Counted from the first letter of the stretch, positions 48,564 to 57,865 are shown. The stretch: 64,000 nucleotides of DNA from Tritrichomonas foetus (GCA_001839685.1 MLAK01001049.1:65757-129756), one strand, 5' to 3'. Numbers and translations: made by a program. The notes: generated by a model from the letters alone, not told the origin.

Positions 48564-49760
48564 TTACAATAAATCATCAAATATATCATCGATTTCATTT
48601 GTTGTTTTATCATGGAGAGAGAAATTTCGTTGGTGGTTGTTCCCTGTTGGTATTCCTGGATGAGGTCCATGTCTGTTTGGTGTCGGACTAGAAAACAAGT
48701 TTTTCGTATTAAAGCTTGCACTGCTATTACTTAAACGAAGTGGGTTATTATTTTGAATATTACTGTCCTTTATTCCAGGTGATGAAGTTGGAGGTGCGAT
48801 TAGCGACTGTTGTCCGGTTTCTGAAGTTTTTTCTGCTGGTGTATTTAATTGTGAATCTGATTGTTCAATATTAGAATCATCTGCAGACTTTTTAGATTTC
48901 ATATTCTTAAAGAAAGGATGCTGTAGTGCTTGAGCGGCACTTGGACGCTTCATTGGATCTAAATTAAGTAAATCTTTAAGGAGGTCCATCGCTTCAGGCG
49001 ATGCATTTTGAATAATACATGGCAAAGGTGTTGGCGCAGATTGTGGAAGCCTGATTCCAAGCCTAGTTGCTAGCCTCATTCCATCTGGCCAATTACCAGC
49101 TCCAGGCGATCCAGTGATTGCGCAGATTTTGAATAATTGATCTGTTTCTGAATTCCCTTGAAAAAGTGGCTTCAAAGTGAATAATTCGGCCATAATGCAG
49201 CCAACTGCCCAAATGTCAACAGGTGAATTATAAAACTCATGATGCAAGCAAATTTCTGGAGCTCTGTACCACCTTGTTGACACGTATTCGGTGTAAGGGG
49301 GCCTGCTTCTAATTTCACGTGCCAGTCCAAAATCAGCAATTTTCAAAACATTTCCCGACCATAAAATGTTTTCTGGCTTAATATCACGATGGAAAAATCC
49401 TTGGCGATGGACAAAACAGAGGCCTTCAAGTAATTGTGAAATGATATTCCGTATTTCGTCTTCGCTAAATGGTCCGTTATGATTTTGAATAGTTTTAAGT
49501 AAAGATCCATCTTCATAAAATTCGGAAACGAGGTAAAGATGATCATTTTCGCGAAAAACTTGGAGTAAACGCATTACATTTTCGTGTTTTATTTTTCGTA
49601 GGCTTTTAACTTCCTTTAATTGAAGGCATTCTTCGAACGTTGCAATTCGCTGCTTCATTTTCTTGATTGCGACTATGTCCCCTGTTTCCTTATCACGACA
49701 CTTTGTAACGACACCGAATGCACCGTCTCCAATAGTGCAAATCTCTTCAAAACGGCGCAT
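48564..49760 (-). CDS. MAK/ICK/MOK-type (RCK) CMGC protein kinase
   Basis: A 398-residue serine/threonine kinase with all catalytic elements: glycine loop GDGAFGVV (11-18), Lys33 in VAIKKMK, alpha-C Glu50 in LKEVKSLRKI, HRDIKPEN (124-131), DFG (143-145), and activation-loop TEY (157-159) before VSTRWYRAPE. The EECLQLKEVKSLRKIKHENV stretch and TEYVSTRWYRAPE are typical of the MAK/ICK/MOK group, which controls length and transport in cilia and flagella. Trichomonads are flagellated, so a flagellar role is plausible. The C-terminal 110 residues are Ser/Asn/Pro-rich and unstructured, as in that family. Upstream, two copies of AACTTTTTGA (sense orientation) lie at 49875-49884 and 49923-49932. Confidence 0.93.
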   Translation of the reverse strand: MRRFEEICTIGDGAFGVVTKCRDKETGDIVAIKKMKQRIATFEECLQLKEVKSLRKIKHENVMRLLQVFRENDHLYLVSEFYEDGSLLKTIQNHNGPFSEDEIRNIISQLLEGLCFVHRQGFFHRDIKPENILWSGNVLKIADFGLAREIRSRPPYTEYVSTRWYRAPEICLHHEFYNSPVDIWAVGCIMAELFTLKPLFQGNSETDQLFKICAITGSPGAGNWPDGMRLATRLGIRLPQSAPTPLPCIIQNASPEAMDLLKDLLNLDPMKRPSAAQALQHPFFKNMKSKKSADDSNIEQSDSQLNTPAEKTSETGQQSLIAPPTSSPGIKDSNIQNNNPLRLSNSSASFNTKNLFSSPTPNRHGPHPGIPTGNNHQRNFSLHDKTTNEIDDIFDDLL

Positions 49761-50438
49761 TGTTCTTTTCGAAAGATATTTTTGAATTTTTATACTTTTT
49801 CTATGATTTTCAATCGTTTTTTCAAAATTGAATACAAGAAAAAACTAACCGACGCAATTTTAAATATTTTTCAGTCAAAAAGTTAATTCTAAACTTTCAA
49901 GATATTTTGAATAATTATTCATTCAAAAAGTTTGATAGCATCATGCAAATATTTCTATGACAGAAAAATGTTTTCGTGAGAAAATTGTTACAGATTGCAG
50001 CTATAATTCCAATTCTTGTTGAATTATGCTTTTAATCAATTAACTCAATATTAGCCCAAAATTTATCCATGAACAGTCAGCAACCAATTTAATCTTGAAT
50101 AATGGACTTTTCTTAGAAAGAAGAACCTAATTTTAAAAATTAATTGGGCTTTATATCATATATTGTGTATGATAAAGCAATGAGAATTTTAATTTGAATC
50201 TATTCGCAAAAAAATGATTGAATTATTTTTACAATTTTTCCAAATTAAAATAGCTAAGATACATTTTAATATATAAGTTCATAATTCACAACTCATTTTA
50301 TAAGTAATTATTTTCTGGAGAATATTCGATTTCATGAATTACCAAAATATAAAGAAGAAACAGAAAATTATGATAGATTCATGTTTAAATAAAAATATAG
50401 ATAGGGATTATAACATCGCAAATAAACACAATTTAATA
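49761..50438. other. Intergenic region, about 680 bp
   Basis: AT-rich promoter-side DNA of the kinase gene, with the two AACTTTTTGA words; nothing else recognised. Confidence 0.6.
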
Positions 50439-51455
50439 TTAATGTATAATTGACACTCTAATAAATGTGTCTGAAAGCTTCAACTGTTTAATTGTTGAAG
50501 ACATTTCTCTAATCTCTATATTTGGGTATGCCTGTAGTGAAATTGAAGACATAGGTGTATTTAAAAGGGAAGCAACTTTTTGATATAGTGATTTCACAGT
50601 TTCATTACTACTTATTGTCAATTGTGTACGTTTTTTGTTTAATGATTCAAGAACTATTGTTATATTATCTGAACCAGCGCTAGAATTATTACAATTTTCA
50701 TTATCAAAATTTCCATGATTATTATTTATGTCATCTATGTTATAAGTATTATTATTTATATTATTATTATTATTATTTTCTCTATAATTAAATTGATTGG
50801 TGTCATCGAATGTGTCATCATTATTATTACCGTTACTATTTTTTTGAGGGGAGGGAGGTGAACTGAGAAGTTCATCTTCATCCAACAAAGGGTCTGCGCA
50901 ATTTAAATTGAAGTCAAGAGGCGGACCATAGTCATGATGATTTGATAAAAAGCTTGTGAGAAATTCTGTGATGTTTTTGGCCTTTATTTCACCTGTGTAT
51001 TTGTCAACACAATGACCATTGCCAGGATCAATAACGGCTAAACAAGGAGTGTGCGATATTGAATAAAAATCGAGGAACCATTGCGTGCATTGCTCATCGG
51101 GATCGAGCTCGAGGATCTGGAACCTAACCCCGACGTAATCGTATAAAAAGAAACGGTCTGAAAGCGGGAGATCTGTTCGCGCCATTTTTAAATAAACTAG
51201 AGCCCACTTCTGATTCTTCTTTGCGTCTTCTTGAAAATGCGTAAATAAATCGTGATTAAGGGATTGAATAATGGGCGGAGCTACAGCGTCAGTAAATTCA
51301 GGAGTCGCGTCTACTTTATATCCAGCGTAAAAAAGATTGAGTGCAGCGAGTAAATCCCACCTGCAAAAAGATAGCAATCGGATAGCTGTATCATCTGTAC
51401 AATTGCATATTTGAACAAGTTGCTGGATTAATCCAGTTCTTTGTGCCTCTGTCAT
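50439..51455 (-). CDS. UBA-UAS-UBX protein (UBXN7/Ubx5-like)
   Basis: A 338-residue ubiquitin-pathway adaptor. The N-terminus is a UBA-like helix bundle (LIQQLVQICNCTDDTAIRLL, then WDLLAALNLFYAG). Residues about 65-185 form the UAS thioredoxin-like domain (FTHFQEDAKKNQKWALVYLK, then RFQILELDPDEQCTQWFLDF and HTPCLAVIDPGNG). An Asn-rich disordered linker follows (about 200-260). The C-terminus is a UBX ubiquitin-like fold (TIVLESLNKKRTQLTISSN to KLSDTFIRVSIIH) that would bind Cdc48/p97. The typical UBX FPR loop is not obvious here. It would recruit ubiquitinated proteins to Cdc48. It is divergent from the Myb gene at 51619 with 163 bp between starts. Confidence 0.88.
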   Translation of the reverse strand: MTEAQRTGLIQQLVQICNCTDDTAIRLLSFCRWDLLAALNLFYAGYKVDATPEFTDAVAPPIIQSLNHDLFTHFQEDAKKNQKWALVYLKMARTDLPLSDRFFLYDYVGVRFQILELDPDEQCTQWFLDFYSISHTPCLAVIDPGNGHCVDKYTGEIKAKNITEFLTSFLSNHHDYGPPLDFNLNCADPLLDEDELLSSPPSPQKNSNGNNNDDTFDDTNQFNYRENNNNNNINNNTYNIDDINNNHGNFDNENCNNSSAGSDNITIVLESLNKKRTQLTISSNETVKSLYQKVASLLNTPMSSISLQAYPNIEIREMSSTIKQLKLSDTFIRVSIIH

Positions 51456-51618
51456 TTCTCAGTTTTTATGGAACTTTTTCTATATGAAACTTTTTTAATG
51501 CTCCTGAATCTTATTCGAAACTTTTTGTTATAAGATCAAATTTTTGAGAAGTATTTGATATGATAATTGAAATGCTTCTCAATTTTGATCAGCTTATTCA
51601 CTTTTTGAATACATTAAA

Positions 51619-52437
51619 ATGTTTGGGTTCGATGATGATGATGATGATTTTGGTGCATTTGATAATCTAGACTTTGGTGAGGCACGTGATCCAACTGACT
51701 TTATTACACCAGATACACAACCGACAAATGTTCCCCAACCAACATCTCCATCACCATCATTACAATTTCCATTATCACCAATAAATAACACACAATCATT
51801 ATCACCTGCACCTGCACCATTACAGCAGCCATCAGCAGGATATCGTAAATCTAAGTGGACTCCTGAGGAAGATGATATGTTAAGAAATTCTGTAAAAATT
51901 CATGGAACTAAGAATTGGACAGCTGTATCAACTTTAGTCCCTGGAAGAAATCCAAAACAATGCCGTGAAAGATGGACAGCTCAACTTGATCCAGCATTAA
52001 CAAGAGATGATTGGACTCCACAAGAGGATGCCACGCTTTTACATATTCATAAACTTCATGGAAATGCATGGGCCAAAATTGCTTCATTCCTTCCAGGAAG
52101 ATCTTCAAATGCTGTAAAAAACAGATTCAATTGGTTATCGAGAAGGCATTTTCCTCAAGCAATGAATGCAATATTTGTTCAACCTCAGCCAATTCAATAC
52201 AATATGCCGCAAATGCAATTCCAAATGCAGATGCCACGATATAATAGTCTTTCTCCAGCTCAATGTGGAAACTTTGGTTTCTCTGATCCGTCTCTTGAGC
52301 TTCCACCACCGCGACAAGCACAATCAGCCGCTGGAAGTCTCACAGATAACGCAATCTGGGACGATTATGCACCCTTCCAAACTTCACAATCACCCATTGA
52401 TGAATTATGTGGTGATTTTGATTGGAATATGAATTGA
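51619..52437 (+). CDS. R2R3-type Myb DNA-binding protein
   Basis: A 272-residue Myb protein. A disordered acidic/Pro/Ser-rich N-terminus (FDDDDDDFGAFDNLDF, then PTNVPQPTSPSPS) precedes two Myb repeats at about 77-125 (KWTPEEDDMLRNSVKIHGTKNW...VPGRNPKQCRERW) and about 129-178 (DWTPQEDATLLHIHKLHGNAWAKIASFLPGRSSNAVKNRF). Tryptophans and recognition helices are intact. The C-terminus is Gln/Met/Pro-rich, compatible with an activation domain. An ACTTTTTGA word ends 11 bp upstream of the ATG, inside a TCACTT initiator-like context. Both Myb genes in the window share this R2R3 layout but have unrelated flanks. Confidence 0.92.
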   Translation: MFGFDDDDDDFGAFDNLDFGEARDPTDFITPDTQPTNVPQPTSPSPSLQFPLSPINNTQSLSPAPAPLQQPSAGYRKSKWTPEEDDMLRNSVKIHGTKNWTAVSTLVPGRNPKQCRERWTAQLDPALTRDDWTPQEDATLLHIHKLHGNAWAKIASFLPGRSSNAVKNRFNWLSRRHFPQAMNAIFVQPQPIQYNMPQMQFQMQMPRYNSLSPAQCGNFGFSDPSLELPPPRQAQSAAGSLTDNAIWDDYAPFQTSQSPIDELCGDFDWNMN

Positions 52438-52774
52438 ATAGGCGATTATTTATGTCTTTTAGTTTTTAATAAAGGAAAATTTTATAATAACAATCAATCA
52501 TTTTTTCATTTTTAGAAATATGTGCAATTAGCCGTTTATTAATTGATATCTTATGGGAAGGTTATAATGGTTAGCATTTTGCAAAAGTTGTTTACATATA
52601 GGTCTCAATCATTCACTGATATGAAGGAAAAAAAAAATAAAAACAGTCAGGACAGTTGGTTAATATTCAATATAAAATTGTGTTATGTATAATTATGGCA
52701 ATTTAATTTTCAAACTATGGAGCACACCATTGCTTCAACTGATTCTAAAATTTCAAAAAAAAAAAAAAAAAAAA
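52438..52774. other. Intergenic region between Myb gene and tRNA-Asp
   Basis: AT-rich, with an 18-bp A run (52757-52774) directly adjoining the tRNA gene. On the minus strand this is the T run that ends RNA polymerase III transcription. Confidence 0.7.
52757..52774 (-). terminator. Poly-T RNA polymerase III terminator of tRNA-Asp
   Basis: A run of 18 T on the minus strand immediately after the tRNA 3' end; more than enough for Pol III termination. Confidence 0.8.
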
Positions 52775-52845
52775 CTCGCTGGCCGGGAATCGAACCCGGG
52801 TCACAGGAACGACAATCCTACATGATACCATTACACTACCAGCGA
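52775..52845 (-). tRNA. tRNA-Asp (anticodon GTC)
   Basis: A 71-base tRNA on the minus strand. The acceptor TCGCTGG pairs with CCAGCGA. The D arm contains GTGTAATGGTATCAT. The anticodon stem TAGGA/TCCTG closes the 7-base loop TTGTCGT, whose middle bases GTC read aspartate codons. The T stem CCGGG/CCCGG closes TTCGATT, and the discriminator base is G. The A box (TAGTGTAATGGTATC-type) and B box (GGTTCGATTCC) are internal. No intron. CCA is not encoded. Its 5' end is 57 bp from the start of the divergent gene at 52903. Confidence 0.95.
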
Positions 52846-52890
52846 ACTAATTCTTTTGGTTTCAATTAACCCGAAGTATTTCATCGTTCT

Positions 52891-52896
52891 TCATTC
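52891..52896 (+). promoter_or_regulatory. Initiator TCATTC ahead of a GTG-started frame
   Basis: TCATTC in TTCATTCTATTTTGTGAG, 12 bp before the GTG at 52903, which is exactly the distance seen before ATG in other genes here. Confidence 0.5.
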
Positions 52897-52902
52897 TATT
52901 TT

Positions 52903-55278
52903 GTGAGTCTCCCTTTTTCGCGAAAAACGAATATTGGAAATCATATATTTCTTCGCTCGCATTCATTAGGGGAATCTTCTCATGATAACGTAGATCAATC
53001 TTTCCAGTCTTTTAACAGCTTGATGGCTGATCTCAAATCACCTATTTTTTTTGATAATTCTTTTTCGCTTCCTCATTTGCAATTTTTTTTTACTGATATC
53101 GTTGCTAACATTAAAAAGGGAAATACTATCTATGTAGATTCAATTATTTCCGCATTTATACCAGTTTTGCAACTGGTTCAACCAGACTCTGCATTCTATA
53201 ATTTATCCAATCAGTTTTTTCAGTATCTTTTTTTAAAGAAACCCGAAATAAAGTCACTCTTAAAAGTAGTTGCTTGTTTTGATGTAATGAATTCTAAATT
53301 ACCACTTTCTTTATCATTTGATCAAATTTTTAATTTAGATGGAAAAGAAGCCCAAATAATCCACCAATATGTGCATAATGAATATATTTCTAAGGCTGTA
53401 AAATGCTTGGCAATTTCCCTTTCAATCCCCTCTGCTCACTTTTCATCAAGCTTTAGTTTTGCTAAACCAGAAAAACATTCAATGCTTCCTGACCCAAATA
53501 TAATGCTTGAAAATTATGAATGTTTTAATGATGAAGAGTTATATTATGCGTGCCAGATAGTTCAATATGCCAATAATCTTATTTTCGAAATTGGCTCTCA
53601 AAAAGATCATTTAACAATCGAAATATATCGTAATTTTCAAGATTTAATATTAAACAGTGAACTCACAATTGGTGCATTAAGCAATGCTATTCTTATTCAT
53701 ACAACTCAACCCACAACTGTTGGAATTGTTAGAAATATATTTAAAAATATGGACAATGCAACTGGAATTGAACTTTTAAAAGAGTTGTTTTTATTAAACA
53801 CAACAAAATCTTTTGTGGAACTGATAAAAAGGTTTTCTTTTATGCCAATTTCGATTTTACATGAAAATTCTGACAGGTTTAATCAATATGTAATTGATCT
53901 TATTAATCCTTTTTATCCAAGTATTGAAAAACTTGAAGGAACCATTTTATCACTTGTTAATATGGTTAAAAATGATGAAGACAAGCAGAAAATTTTACCT
54001 TTTCTTGGAACATTTTATTCAATTTTACTTAGAATTTCATATGAAAGTTTATTATCAACATTTAAAATTATTCTTGATAATTTTGAATCCATTTCTTTAA
54101 TAATTCACACTTTTTTTGAAATGATGGTTCTTGAACCACAATTTAACAAATCCAAAATAATCCATTTAATTATTTGCATTGTTTCTTTAATTTATTATAA
54201 TTTGAATAAATTTAATGTTTATTCTATTTCTTCACAAATGCTTGAATCAACTATTCAATGCATTTATTATTTCATGTTTATTGAAATGGATGATAAATCT
54301 TTCTTGTTTTTTGATATGCAAAAAGCTTTTTCAGAGATATCCAAATTTGTAACATTTCATAAAACAGTGTTTAAACGATATGTTGAAAAAGTAATGCCTA
54401 AAATGTTATTCCCTGCAGCTGCAGTCATTGGAACAATCATTCATCTTAGTCCAACTTTTGTTTTTCATTTAATTAGCCAAAATATTTTTTCTTTTTTAGT
54501 TCCTGTTTTTATTGGAACACGAAATGCAGTTTTAAAAACTAAATGGACAGAACAGACAATGAAATTATTTTTTGATTTATTTCTTACATTAAGTAATTCT
54601 GAAGAACTAGATCCTTCAATAAAAACACATGTACAAACTTCATATATACTAATATTGGCTGACATTATTCAAAGAAGAGATGAATATCTATTATTACTTT
54701 TATCTCATCCAATGTTTGATGTTTTATATAATGCACTAAATAATATATTTGAAATTATGAAGTTTCCTGATCCTCCAATTTTAACTGCATCATTGCATTT
54801 TTTGCGGATAATATTTGATAATGCAATCATGAGTTATTATGAATTACCAAAATTACAACTTTTATTATCAAATATCGAAAAACTATCACAAACAGCAGTT
54901 GATGAATTACTTGCATTGACTACTCTTGTTGCACAAGGACAAGAAACTTTTCCATACGAAATCGATTGGACTTTACTTCACACATCAAAAGCAACTGATA
55001 AACAAAGATTTTATATAAAAATTAAGGCTTTCTTTCCTGATTTTGCTTTTATGAATGATATTATTGATGATGTATCAGAAGTATCTACTGAGTTATCTGA
55101 GCTTACTGCGAATGGACCAAAAAATCGAAATAAAATTCCATGGATTGATCCTTCAAATAATTTAGCATTTCTCACATCATTTAAACCTTATGCAGTTTTA
55201 AAGAGAAACACGCCTATGAAAGATTTCAATATAATTAGTGATGAATACACAGATGAAGAAGAAGAGGAAGATTTTTAA
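52903..55278 (+). CDS. Large armadillo/HEAT-like protein, probably beginning with GTG
   Basis: A 791-residue helical solenoid-like protein from GTG 52903, or 751 residues from the first ATG at 53023. The 40 residues before that ATG (for example FSRKTNIGNHIFLRSHSLGE) look coding, and there is a stop but no ATG further upstream in frame. An initiator TCATTC lies 12 bp before the GTG. A non-ATG start, a sequencing error (A to G), or a 130-base UTR with a later start are all possible. The body is helical with long hydrophobic helices (FYSILLRISYESLLSTFKIIL, then LLFPAAAVIGTIIHLS) and an acidic C-terminal end (DEYTDEEEEEDF). The function is unknown; same general style as the proteins at 3747, 5683 and 23394. 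Confidence 0.75.
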   Translation: MSLPFSRKTNIGNHIFLRSHSLGESSHDNVDQSFQSFNSLMADLKSPIFFDNSFSLPHLQFFFTDIVANIKKGNTIYVDSIISAFIPVLQLVQPDSAFYNLSNQFFQYLFLKKPEIKSLLKVVACFDVMNSKLPLSLSFDQIFNLDGKEAQIIHQYVHNEYISKAVKCLAISLSIPSAHFSSSFSFAKPEKHSMLPDPNIMLENYECFNDEELYYACQIVQYANNLIFEIGSQKDHLTIEIYRNFQDLILNSELTIGALSNAILIHTTQPTTVGIVRNIFKNMDNATGIELLKELFLLNTTKSFVELIKRFSFMPISILHENSDRFNQYVIDLINPFYPSIEKLEGTILSLVNMVKNDEDKQKILPFLGTFYSILLRISYESLLSTFKIILDNFESISLIIHTFFEMMVLEPQFNKSKIIHLIICIVSLIYYNLNKFNVYSISSQMLESTIQCIYYFMFIEMDDKSFLFFDMQKAFSEISKFVTFHKTVFKRYVEKVMPKMLFPAAAVIGTIIHLSPTFVFHLISQNIFSFLVPVFIGTRNAVLKTKWTEQTMKLFFDLFLTLSNSEELDPSIKTHVQTSYILILADIIQRRDEYLLLLLSHPMFDVLYNALNNIFEIMKFPDPPILTASLHFLRIIFDNAIMSYYELPKLQLLLSNIEKLSQTAVDELLALTTLVAQGQETFPYEIDWTLLHTSKATDKQRFYIKIKAFFPDFAFMNDIIDDVSEVSTELSELTANGPKNRNKIPWIDPSNNLAFLTSFKPYAVLKRNTPMKDFNIISDEYTDEEEEEDF

Positions 55279-55762
55279 TTCAATACATCATTCATTTTAT
55301 TTCTTTAGTCATTATATTTGTGTTAGTAAATAATTTAGATATGAAAAGTATTTTATCTCTTTTCCGTTTGATTTATTTTATTTCTTCATGATAAAAGAAT
55401 CAGCAGCGAGAAAAAGAATCAACAAAAGAATCTCTTTGAAAGTGTAATGTATATTCATTTTCTTATGAGTTGTGTAATTGTGAAGCGAAATGTCAAATGC
55501 AGATCAAAAGAGGAACAAACAAATAGATAAATATAATGTGAACATGGCGGTGGGAAGTCAGCTAACCGAAGCAGTGGTCATGCACAACTCATAGGGGAAA
55601 AAATCTTGCCACAAGTATAATGTTTTCTTTTTTGCCACATTATCCAGTGAAGTCAATCACAAATTCAATTAAAAAAATAAGCCTTTGTAGAGCTTGATGG
55701 TTTTGTATTGAAATTAAGATTTAGGAGATTTTAAACCATTCAAATTTCTTTGCTTGGTCAGT
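55279..55762. other. Intergenic region with a GC-rich island
   Basis: Upstream DNA of ALG2. The patch 55541-55597 has about 54% G+C in otherwise AT-rich sequence and lacks an open frame; a T-rich run follows at about 55624-55636. It may be a non-coding RNA gene, but no known RNA family was recognised. Confidence 0.4.
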
Positions 55763-55768
55763 TCACTT
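55763..55768 (+). promoter_or_regulatory. Initiator TCACTT of ALG2
   Basis: TCACTT 17 bp before the ATG at 55780; places the upstream TTG at 55750 outside the mRNA. Confidence 0.55.
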
Positions 55769-55779
55769 GTGGAAAACAA

Positions 55780-56913
55780 ATGAGTCGTGTTGCATTCCTT
55801 CATCCCGATCTCGGAATCGGCGGCGCAGAACGTCTTATCCTCGATGCTGTTAAAGCAGTCAAATATTCAAATCCGCAAACATCTGTTTGGACCTGCCGAT
55901 ATGAATCCGATCGCGCTTTCAAAGACGCCAGCGAGCACGAAATTCACATTCATGGAAATTACATTCCAAGAAACCTTTTTGGAATGTTCCATATTCTCTT
56001 TTCGCTTTTACGCTTTTTGTGGCTTTCAATCGTTTGTGCTCTCAAAAGCAATGCCGACATTTTTATCGTCGATCAAATTTCAGCCTGCCTTCCCATTTTA
56101 AGGTTGCTTCGTCCAAAAGCGAAAATTATCTTCTATTGCCATTTTCCAGATCTCCTTCTCGCCAAGCACGATTCAATCAGAAAAATATATCGCATTCCAT
56201 TCGACTTCCTTGAAAAAACCGGAATAAAGTGCTCAGACATCATATTGGTCAATTCCAAATTTACAGCCGGAAAAGTTGAACGTTATCTCGGAATTACAAA
56301 CGTCGATGTTCTTTATCCATGCGTAGATTGCAGTCATAAAGCAGATCGAAAGAAGCCAGCCGACCCAGTTTACGTTTCATTAAATCGATATGAAATTAAG
56401 AAGAACCACGCTTTAGCAGTCGAAGCTCTCGCCGAAGTCGTCAAGAAATACAGCAACGCCAAACTTATCATCGCCGGTGGCTACGATACGAAAGTTTCCG
56501 AAAATATTATTAATTACAACGAACTACAAAATATAGCGAAATACAACAAACTTGAAAATAACGTCGAACTCAGAAAGAACATTTCCGATGCAGAAAAGTG
56601 GCAGCTGATCGCAGAAAGCACAGCCGTTATTTACACACCACAAAATGAGCACTTTGGAATCGTCCCGCTCGAAGCCCTGGCCGTAGGGACGCCTGTCATC
56701 GGCTGCAACTCTGGCGGGCCGCTCGAAACAATCAACACAGACGGATGCGCAATATGCGAACCAAACAAGCAGGCCTTCGCCGATGCAATGATCAGAATTT
56801 TCGAAGACAGCGTCGATCGAACAGACGACTTCAAGAAGCATGCCCTTAAATTTGGATTTGATGATTTCCGAAAACAATGGGATGACCAAATTAAGAAAGT
56901 TATGAATAAATAA
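55780..56913 (+). CDS. ALG2: ALG2-type alpha-1,3/1,6-mannosyltransferase
   Basis: A 377-residue GT4-family glycosyltransferase that adds the second and third mannose to the lipid-linked oligosaccharide on the cytosolic face of the ER. The N-terminal signature is VAFLHPDLGIGGAERLILDA (residues 4-23), matching ALG2 closely. Next come HCHFPDLLL-like YCHFPDLLLAKHD (about 112-124) and LNRYEIKKNHALAVEAL (nucleotide-sugar domain). The E-x7-E motif is in ENEHFGIVPLEALAVGTPVI, followed by GCNSGGPLETI (about 306-326). A hydrophobic stretch (FHILFSLLRFLWLSIVCAL, about 65-83) could dip into the membrane, as in ALG2. Composition is GC-richer than the neighbours, consistent with a well-expressed housekeeping gene. 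Trichomonads make truncated N-glycan precursors, compatible with ALG2 being present. Confidence 0.95.
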   Translation: MSRVAFLHPDLGIGGAERLILDAVKAVKYSNPQTSVWTCRYESDRAFKDASEHEIHIHGNYIPRNLFGMFHILFSLLRFLWLSIVCALKSNADIFIVDQISACLPILRLLRPKAKIIFYCHFPDLLLAKHDSIRKIYRIPFDFLEKTGIKCSDIILVNSKFTAGKVERYLGITNVDVLYPCVDCSHKADRKKPADPVYVSLNRYEIKKNHALAVEALAEVVKKYSNAKLIIAGGYDTKVSENIINYNELQNIAKYNKLENNVELRKNISDAEKWQLIAESTAVIYTPQNEHFGIVPLEALAVGTPVIGCNSGGPLETINTDGCAICEPNKQAFADAMIRIFEDSVDRTDDFKKHALKFGFDDFRKQWDDQIKKVMNK

Positions 56914-57277
56914 AGGATAAATTGGTGAATAATAAATCATTTAGTCTTATGTAATCATTATATTAATTTGATTTTTTGTAATGATGAACTTGGTGATTGA
57001 GAGGTCTGTTTACATATTTCGCCATATTTAGCTAGTGATTTGACCTTAAACTGCCCAGTAATGTCTATGAGGTCATTCAAAGTATGCCCTTAAGGTGAAA
57101 TTTTCACAATTTTAAGGTGAAATACTAAATTAAAATCTCGCTGAATGAATTTTTTGAATTGTTATTCGGCTTCTTCGACTTTTTATGACTTATCATCCAA
57201 ATATAGCTTCAAAAAGAGAGAAATGATCATTAAACTTTTTGAATTCAGAATCTTGGTCGAATTTAGGAAAAAATATA
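56914..57277. other. Upstream region of the A43-like gene with repeated motifs
   Basis: Contains TTTGACCTTAA (57039-57049), two TTAAGGTGAAAT copies 22 bp apart (57090-57101, 57112-57123), an IR-like GTGAAATTTTCAC between them, and AACTTTTTGA at 57233-57242. No gene. Confidence 0.7.
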
Positions 57278-57865
57278 ATGTCGATTTTTAGATCAGTTAC
57301 AGCAAAATTCTTCGTGGACCTTCAACAATACTACATCGGTGACCTCAAAAAAGCTACCAAACTTGATATTTCTAGTCGCTTGCTTCAGTACGATCCAGAT
57401 TTAGACGGCGTCATTCTTTCCTTTAGCAATGTTGAACCAGTATCGAAAAACAAAAACACCGCTGTTTGCTTTTGCTACGCTGACTCGCCATTTGTTCACA
57501 TCAAAATGAAGGCCACATTTGTTGTCTTCAAGCCATATAAAGGCTGCCAACTACCAGCGACCGTCACTTTTGTATCATCGTCTGCAGTTTCGTTAACAAT
57601 TTTTGATTATTTCCAAGGTTTTATTGATCTCGCCGAACATCGTGAAAATTGGACTTTTCGAGCCGATAAGTGGACAAACGAGACAGACAGCTTTACACAG
57701 AACGATGTTGTTGTTGTTGAAGTGACAGATGTTATTCCAAACAATGATGGATATTCATTGAATGTGCGTATTTTGCGAAAATCTGAAATACCGCCTGTTG
57801 AACCTATTGAGCCAATTGAACAAGCTGGTGAGGAATATGTTCAAGAAGAAGAAAATTATGAGTGA
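57278..57865 (+). CDS. RNA polymerase I subunit A43 / RPB7-like protein
   Basis: A 195-residue two-domain protein of the RPA43/RPB7 family (stalk subunit of RNA polymerase I). The N-terminal SHS2-like part reads FFVDLQQYYIGDLKKATKLD, then LLQYDPDLDGVILSFSNV, then DSPFVHIKMKATFVVFKPYKG, which fits the A43 pattern (LLKY-x-x-x-x-G-x-V-L-A-Y...D-x-x-x-F-V-F-x-P-x-x-G). The C-terminal OB/S1-like part is ATVTFVSSSAVSLTIFDYFQ and beyond, ending in an acidic tail (VQEEENYE). RPB7 or RPC25 are alternatives. The ATG at 57278 is chosen because the TTG at 57239 is unsupported; the first residues MSIFRSVTAKFF then match the family start. Its upstream region carries repeats of a motif also found near the L7Ae-fold gene. 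Confidence 0.82.
   Translation: MSIFRSVTAKFFVDLQQYYIGDLKKATKLDISSRLLQYDPDLDGVILSFSNVEPVSKNKNTAVCFCYADSPFVHIKMKATFVVFKPYKGCQLPATVTFVSSSAVSLTIFDYFQGFIDLAEHRENWTFRADKWTNETDSFTQNDVVVVEVTDVIPNNDGYSLNVRILRKSEIPPVEPIEPIEQAGEEYVQEEENYE

Noticed and set aside
55541..55597. U4 or U6 snRNA or SRP RNA in the GC island
   Set aside because: Short similarities such as GCAGTGG do not extend to any conserved region of those RNAs.
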